From NCBI GenBank assembly GCA_039545295.1, contig BCIK01000003.1:372001-436000 (forward strand): a DNA stretch of 64,000 nucleotides. Direction: 5' to 3'. The stretch's first letter is position 1; each line of letters starts with the position of its first letter. The notes under the pieces are model-generated. The model was not told the origin of the DNA. It saw only the letters and a program-made list of their open reading frames with translations, and searched no databases. This document shows, in pieces, positions 58,216 through 64,000 of this stretch. This DNA is from Udeniomyces pyricola (Eukaryota; Basidiomycota; Tremellomycetes; Cystofilobasidiales; Mrakiaceae). The position numbers and the translations under genes are program-made.

Positions 58216-60693
58216 ATGTCGACGTCTCACCACCTATACTACTCTACTGGTCTTCGCTCTGGTCAGACCGGCGAGCACTCCGCCGACGGTTTGAGTCGCA
58301 AGGCGCGTCCGTCTAGCTCGTCGGTCTTGTTCGATGCTCTTGGAAGGTTCGCACGGGGCGAGCCCAGGAGGGGATCGCATTCTAACGGGCGACCAAGCTT
58401 GGTAAGTGTTGATGAAGGATCGGCCGATCAATGAGCAGGAGGAACGAGTCAAAGTAGGAGGAGGAGCTTGAGAGTTAAAGGGCGCAATAATTTAGCCTAA
58501 TCGATGCGCTTTCGGATCTTCGGAGCTTCGTTTAGCGAAGATGCAAGATGGACGGGAAGCCGCGCCCGGTTGACTCTGATTGAATTAGCACCGTCTCCCC
58601 GCATTGAGTGTCATCACCGCTTACACTCTTTCTCTCCTTCATTTCCGCCCAATCTCACAGAATAATCCACCTTCCCACCAGACTCTAGACAGCACGAGCA
58701 ATGGTCCCTTCCACGCCTCGCACTTTGTCGCCCCCACCCGATCTGTGGGTGTTGTTCCAGATCTCTTGCCGTGCTTGGACCGATTCGAGCGCTTGCGCGA
58801 TGGTTTCTCTTGCATACATCCATCATCTTGCATTAATTTGCGGGTCCGTTATTAATCTATCATCCAATCTGACCAAGCATGTTGTGCCTATCCTTTCCCA
58901 GTCGGTAGCACCTCCGACGCTCCCGCTCCCGCTTTTTCTCACGACACCACCTTCACCGACTCTCAATTTTGATCTGTCCTCCTCGACGTCCTCGACCTCG
59001 TCTCACCAGACCGTCTTCAATACGCGTCCGACCGCATCCGATAGCCAAACTACGGCTGCTTCCGAGTCTTCAGATTCTAAACCCATGTTAGCTTCAGTGC
59101 CAGTCGTTGTGATCGCACCCCGCCCGACCCACTCGGCTCAACCTCGAGTCGCTGGGCACGTAGCGTCGCTTGTTCAAAAATTTGATCCCAAGCCAGTCGC
59201 TACAGTAACAGCTCCCCCCACCCATGTGCTTGCTGCATCTCCATATGCGGCCTCGTCATCGACCTCGCCATACGGATCAACATCGCCTTCTCCATGCCCG
59301 TCCTCCATCTTTGATTTTTCGTCGTCATTCTCGTTCCCGCTCCCACCTTCACATGTCCCCATTCGTCCTCGCGAGATTTTCATTCAGTCTCAGACGGTAT
59401 CGGACTCGGTGACCCAAGACGCACTTCTCTTGACGCAAGACGGGAAGCAAGTCGAAAGGGAAGGCGCGGCCGAGGACCAAACTATATACTGCAGCCAAGA
59501 GAGTACCCGGGACTGCGATGGCAGTGGCAATCGTGATAGTAGTCAGCCTCGCAAGAAGACTCGCAGGACGCGGGATGGAACGCCTGTCATTCCCAAGAGA
59601 AAGGACAGTCTGACCATCAGTGTTAGTCTTTCAATTCTTGACAAGGTTTCGACATCTCCCATCATTCCTCAGCCAACTGACAATTTATTGGGGGTTTTTC
59701 TTGGTCACGGCATCGGTGACTTCGCAACAGCTCTCCGAATTTGAAAGCCAGGCAGCAGCTAAATCAGCACCGATTACGACGCTGCCGCCCCCTCCACCCA
59801 CTCCTCAATCCTCAAAGGTGCTGTCGTCTCCAACAGCCTCGTCACCTTCAGTCTCGTCAGTCAGAACACGAATCAGAAGTCCACCGCCTTATCCTCCTCC
59901 CACTAGTCCCCTTCCACCTACTCCGACTCAGTCTCTTGCGATCACCCCAAGCCCTGCCGCTACCAAGGCGCGCACTATCTCTTCTCCATCGACCGAGTTA
60001 CTGCATACCCCTCCGTCTTCGCCCCCTTCCATGCCGCTTCGATCTCTTGCCCTCAAGCCCTCGCGAATCCGATCTCGATCCATCCAAACACTCGTGACCC
60101 CTTCCTCTCCTACCCCTTCTTGCGAATCCACCCTATCTTCAATCTCGTCTTCCACGTCTCTCGCCTCATCCTCCTCAAAATCAATCCCCTCTTCCCCAGC
60201 TTGCGACCATCTCAGCACCTCGTTCCGTTCGCCTCTGTGTTCCGAAACATTGTCACCCAGAGAGTTCCTCTCTCCTGCATTCACGATGGATGACGCCATG
60301 GCGACGGTTGTTGAGCTCCTTACTCCTCCGACGACACCCGAAAAGACGCTCGCTGTTCTGCCGACACCCAAGCCAACCACCGACGCTGACAGTATCACCT
60401 TATCGTCTACTGTCACATCTGTTGGGACTGAAGCGGGACAAACCGATATAGTCCTTCCGAGGAATGTTGGTCCGACCTACAAGACGGATAACCTCGAGCG
60501 ATTGGAAGCCTACCTCATTCGATGTGGAATGCCCCTCAAGTCACCAGGTTCAGGTCGCCACAAGTGGAAAGGATGGGCGAACAGGTCAGTATGGAGAAGA
60601 GCATATGACCAGGCTTTGATGACTGCAAGTATTGATTGCGACTCCTCTTATTTTCATGTTTCCTTGCCTTTTACGTTCCTTCCGTCAGTGTGA
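58216..60693 (+). CDS. Ser/Pro-rich protein of unknown function
   Basis: I do not recognise this gene. Exons 58216-58401, about 58661-58843, 58902 to about 59624 and 59731-60693 join in frame (donors GTAAGT, GTCCGT, GTTAGT; the 58-nt second intron has a clear CTGAC branch-like site). The start MSTSHHLYYSTGLRSG is chosen because it follows an AT-rich promoter-like stretch. The product of about 690 residues is dominated by Ser, Pro and Thr. One basic patch, QPRKKTRRTRDGTPVIPKRK, could be a nuclear signal, and the more ordered C-terminus reads TYKTDNLERLEAYLIRCGMP, then HKWKGWANRSVWRRAYDQAL. A further exon may lie past a GTATTG at 60629, so the true end is uncertain. Confidence 0.65.
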
Positions 60694-61858
60694 CCAAGCA
60701 CGAAGAAGCCTCTGTTGGAGTTCGATTCGCGGTCTAGAACGCTTGCATCTCTTTTTGGGTTTCTTCATCTCTTCTTCTTCTTCACTGTCTCCTATGCTTT
60801 CTCCTTTAGTTCCTTTAATTGTATCTCTTCCCCAAGAGGCCTGTTGTTTTGTGCTTATCCCCTTTTCGTCCTGGTTTGTGAAACACTTTTTGTTACGACA
60901 ATCCTTCAGCTATGATTCTCATCTTTCCTTCGTAACCCATGCCATGATAGCATTTAGGAGCTTCAGCTCCCGCCTTCAAACCGAAGGAAGCTGTACTACT
61001 AGAATTTGCGCAACATCTCAAGTCTTTCTTTTTTAGTACTACCTCCAGCTCTCCTTTAATCTCGGGAGTTCTTGATTGACGATGCATCTGCTCCGTTGGT
61101 GATGCAGCATCGCGCCACATCAATAGGTCCCTCCAGATCTACAACTTTACCCTGGCCTTAGTTCAACCGCTTTCTTTCCCTCCCAATCTCTCCTGTCTTT
61201 TCTCCTGTGTTTCTTTCTTCCTTTCTCATGTTAATCTCACATGAAGTGCCAGCTTTCGGCTCGGTTGTTGCGGTCGATATATCGAGATGATTACTCGTAA
61301 ATTGCCTTGCCTGCATTAACTCTTGCGCCGGGACGTAACTTGTGCGCGTACTCAATTGAAGATCGATGACGGATTGATTGACCGTACGGTCACCGCACGG
61401 TCAAGAGTTTGGCGTGTATATATATGATAGTAATGCCAGTCGTTGCCAACCGAAAATCCACGTCATTGTTCATGTGGGGTACGTTTGTGATCGACAGCCG
61501 ACCGGATTATACATATGTCATGACAAAATAGTCAGGTTAGGAAGGGTTTCACCTGTAGAATGAAGAAAATCAGTCCGCCAGCCCAACTGAAGTAAGGTTA
61601 TAAACAAAAAAGAAAGAAAATCGTTGGTTTGCTGTAAAATATGATCCATCCAAAAACGACGAGAGCAGACAAAGAGGGAGAAGACAAACAGGAGAAGAGA
61701 GTAAAGGAAAGGAAACCGGGTGAGGGCAAGCGGTGACATCATCAAGGGGGGAAAAAAAAAGAAGAAGGAGAACATGTAGAAAAAGAAGAGGAAAAAAAAA
61801 ACAAGAAATGATCATTCCCATCCTAGCTGGCCCATCCACGATCCAATTGACAATTGAT
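60694..61858. other. Convergent intergenic region
   Basis: About 1.17 kb between two converging genes. It contains a 12-bp palindrome GACCGTACGGTC at 61380-61391 and pyrimidine-rich stretches. No supported gene. Confidence 0.45.
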
Positions 61859-64000
61859 TTACGCCTCATCTTCCCATTCGACACCGACCCACTCCTCTCC
61901 CCATTCGCCTCCACAGCCCGCCAAGCAACTGAACACGGCGATCGAACCCCATTCCATGCCCGTCTTATCTTCACCCCTCGTCGTCGTCGTAGACGACTTG
62001 GTCTTCTCACCACTCCCGGCCGTCGTTGCCGCAAAGAGACGTTCAAGTTCCCGCTTTCGGCTCTCTTCATCCTCCGCCTCCGTCGTCTTCGCCTTTGCCG
62101 TCGTCGTCGTTGTCGTCGACGATGAAGAGGTGGAGGACGACGACGAGATCGTGTCGGGTTTGAGGAACGTATGCATTGCCGGCATGAGTTGCATCTCAAA
62201 CACTCGTTCGCCATCGCACCGATCGCAGCGTGGGATTCGCTTCGGATCGAACCGACCGAGCGGCGTCGAAGGATGGGTTGGGAAGAGGAGAGCGTGAAGG
62301 GAGGACGTCGAGGAGTAGGCGAGAGGCGCCGTCGCAAAGTCGTATCTTTGGTAGGTGCACGACAGGTGGGACGAGATGAAGGGAAGGAGAAGAAGGGGGG
62401 GGGGGGGGGGGGGGGAGGGGAGAAGGAACCAAGGATCAAGAATAAGTCAGTTCAATTCCCCCGAATTAAATTGTTTTGAGATTGAAAAAAAAAAAAAAAA
62501 AAAGAGGAAACTAGAATTTGTATATATTTACCTGACGACCTGTTCCGGCTCGGCTCCGACGCGACTCAAGAACCTCTCAAAGACCTCGTCCGCACCCGGG
62601 ATACCGCTTCCCTTGAAGTATCCTTCCGTGTCGAAGCCATCGCCTCCCGGGGCGGCGGCGGCGGGCGTTGAGCCATCAAGCTCGGCGAGCGCAGCGGTTT
62701 GGGCCATCTTTTGGGCTCGGGTCAAACGCGGCTTGGGGATGTATTCGGTTTGGGTAGAGAGGTAGAGTGGAGGGTACAGAGGAAGGGTGGACCAGGCTTG
62801 AAAAATAAAGGAAGAGGAAAGGGGAGGTTGGAGGTTGGGTTTGGCAGACAAAAAAAGATATGTAAAGGATGTGGACGAAACGAGTCAGATGAATGAGGAC
62901 GTCGAGGAAACGAACCAAAAAAAAAAAGAACAATGTCACATAAGAAACCCACCTGGATCGATCTCAGCAAACGTATCCTCTTCATCTGCTTCCTCTTCTC
63001 CCGCTGCGGCGACAGGTGCGGCGGAACCAGCTTGGTCGCCACCAGCAAGGTTGACAGCGGAAAGTTGGTCGCTCAACGCATCTTCGCGATCGGCGGCAGA
63101 AGGAGGAAGAGGAGAAGCCGCAGAAGCCGCAAAGGGGTCGGATGAGGACGCAAACAGGTTTGAAGAAGCATCGGAAGTTCCAAACGGGTTCGAGGGAGCG
63201 GCGAAAGGGTTGAACGGAGAGGAGGACGAGGAGTTCACTGAAGGCTGTGATGATCGACATTCGTTTTTTTTTATTTACGTTGAGTGTGACCAGGTCAGAG
63301 AGGGCAGGAGTAAGTGATAGAAAGATACTTAATCAGCTGTCAATCATCGGCTTATCTCATACGACGCGAGGTTAGTAGGACGAGCGGTCCAGGTTGATCA
63401 CGCCAGAGACATCCAGGGGAACAGATGGAAGACGCACAGCGAAAGGGTTAGCTAGCGAGCTTGCACTGGCCCCAACACCAGCCGTAGCAGCCTCCTTGGC
63501 TTTAATGGCCTGAGCTTGTCGGGCAGCTTTCTTGGCTTGCTTTCTCTCCTGCACGACAGCGTACTTATCGTTGCGTCGAATCGAAGCAAACACTCTCACG
63601 CTAGAGGTGTGGGACACATATCGACACGCACAAGGGTTCACATGGGGCAAGGGCACGGCAACGTATGGCAGGAGAAAGCATGGCATAGGAGCAAGATAAC
63701 AAAGGCATATGACAAGATGAAAAAGCGTGAGCATCGAGGGGATATAAAAATGGCTTACCGATCCGAAGGAGGTAGAAGAGGACGCACCTCCCCTTCGTCT
63801 TCTCCCCCTGACAGCATACCCTTCCACATCCAAGAACGTAGACAACTCGATCATCGACACTCCCTTCAAGTGGCGCATACAGCTGAACCAAAAGTTCCAT
63901 AGTGTGCCCACAGTTGGCACATCGCGTCGCGGCGATGGGAGGGGAAGACGTCAGAGAAGAAAGGAAGGTCGGAAGACCGCCCAGACGAGACACTTGAGGG
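61859..64000 (-). CDS. TSR4: TSR4/PDCD2-family 20S pre-rRNA processing protein (partial)
   Basis: Chaperone of ribosomal protein uS5 needed for 40S maturation. The 5' end is outside the window. The first visible part reads SRLGGLPTFLS, then ATRCANCGHTMELLVQLYAP, and VVYVLGCGR with a zinc-type Cys pair. A splice (AAGGGGAG|GTGCGT to CTCTAG|CGTGAG) leads into KGSVRVFASIRRND. A long middle of Ala, Ser, Pro and Phe repeats (NPFAAPSNPFGTSDASSNLF) is followed by PRLTRAQKMAQTAALAELDG and GADEVFERFLSRVG. The C-terminal domain has CDRCDGERVFEMQLMPAMHT and GMEWGSIAVFSCLAGCGG with more cysteines, and ends VGVEWEDEA at 61859. The order of zinc knuckles and tails matches PDCD2 proteins. Confidence 0.9.
62394..62418 (+). 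repeat. Poly-G tract in a TSR4 intron
   Basis: A run of about two dozen nearly uninterrupted G residues on the plus strand, inside an intron of the minus-strand gene. The exact length cannot be trusted from a single read-out; such tracts are unstable and error-prone. Confidence 0.7.

Noticed and set aside
58604..58855. Separate small gene MSVITAYTLS
   Set aside because: It overlaps in frame with an internal exon of the 58216-60693 gene.

Overview
The window is nuclear DNA of a fungus, most likely a basidiomycete yeast or smut-type species. The evidence is the dense but intron-rich gene layout (most genes have several short introns with GT donors and AG acceptors), the Ser/Pro-rich low-complexity proteins, and a set of ordinary fungal housekeeping genes (CAF-1, CDC123, TAM41, tafazzin, PEX14, CTF18, TSR4). 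I cannot place it below phylum from the sequence alone. No bacterial operon, CRISPR array, plasmid or viral feature is present, and I see no intact transposon.

Layout. 1-732 (-) BLI-3/general-stress flavoprotein, 3' part outside the window; 1216-3256 (-) short-chain dehydrogenase in nine exons; 4041-7735 (-) CAC2, sharing a 328-bp divergent promoter with 8064-9296 (+) RIB4 lumazine synthase; 9763-11902 (-) CDC123; 12276-15642 (-) Ser/Pro-rich unknown, divergent from 15972-17872 (+) SYLF-domain protein; 18440-21029 (+) TAM41; 21377-23940 (+) F-box/propeller protein; 24374-26578 (+) second SDR; 27471-29186 (-) unknown; 30098-33047 (-) protein kinase; 33048-36254 a gene-poor 3.2 kb; 36255-38320 (-) tafazzin TAZ1, cut into 11 exons and easy to miss; 38708-40853 (+) RSM10/uS10m with an alternative long tail; 41374-42651 (-) unknown; 43238-44564 (+) membrane-anchored unknown; 44850-46427 (+) PEX14; 46775-51543 (-) very large acidic protein with three identical-spacing cysteine modules; 52591-57449 (+) CTF18; 58216-60693 (+) Ser/Pro-rich unknown; 61859-64000 (-) TSR4/PDCD2, 5' end outside the window.

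Functions. Several products act in mitochondria (TAM41 and TAZ1 both in cardiolipin synthesis and remodelling, RSM10 in the mitoribosome) and several on chromatin or replication (CAC2, CTF18). This is ordinary eukaryotic co-residence and not a gene cluster.

Most notable. (1) Micro-exons of 11, 12, 16, 19 and 20 nt in three unrelated genes, inferred from exact reading-frame closure and conserved motifs. (2) An RSM10 stop codon lying inside a splice donor, so that splicing versus retention of one intron would switch between a 208-residue normal uS10m and a 552-residue form. (3) A triple C-x2-C-x11-C-x8-C module in the 1.5-kilo-residue protein. (4) A repeated DDF...GLL linear motif in the CTF18 N-terminus. 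Exon limits are read by eye and no transcript data were available.
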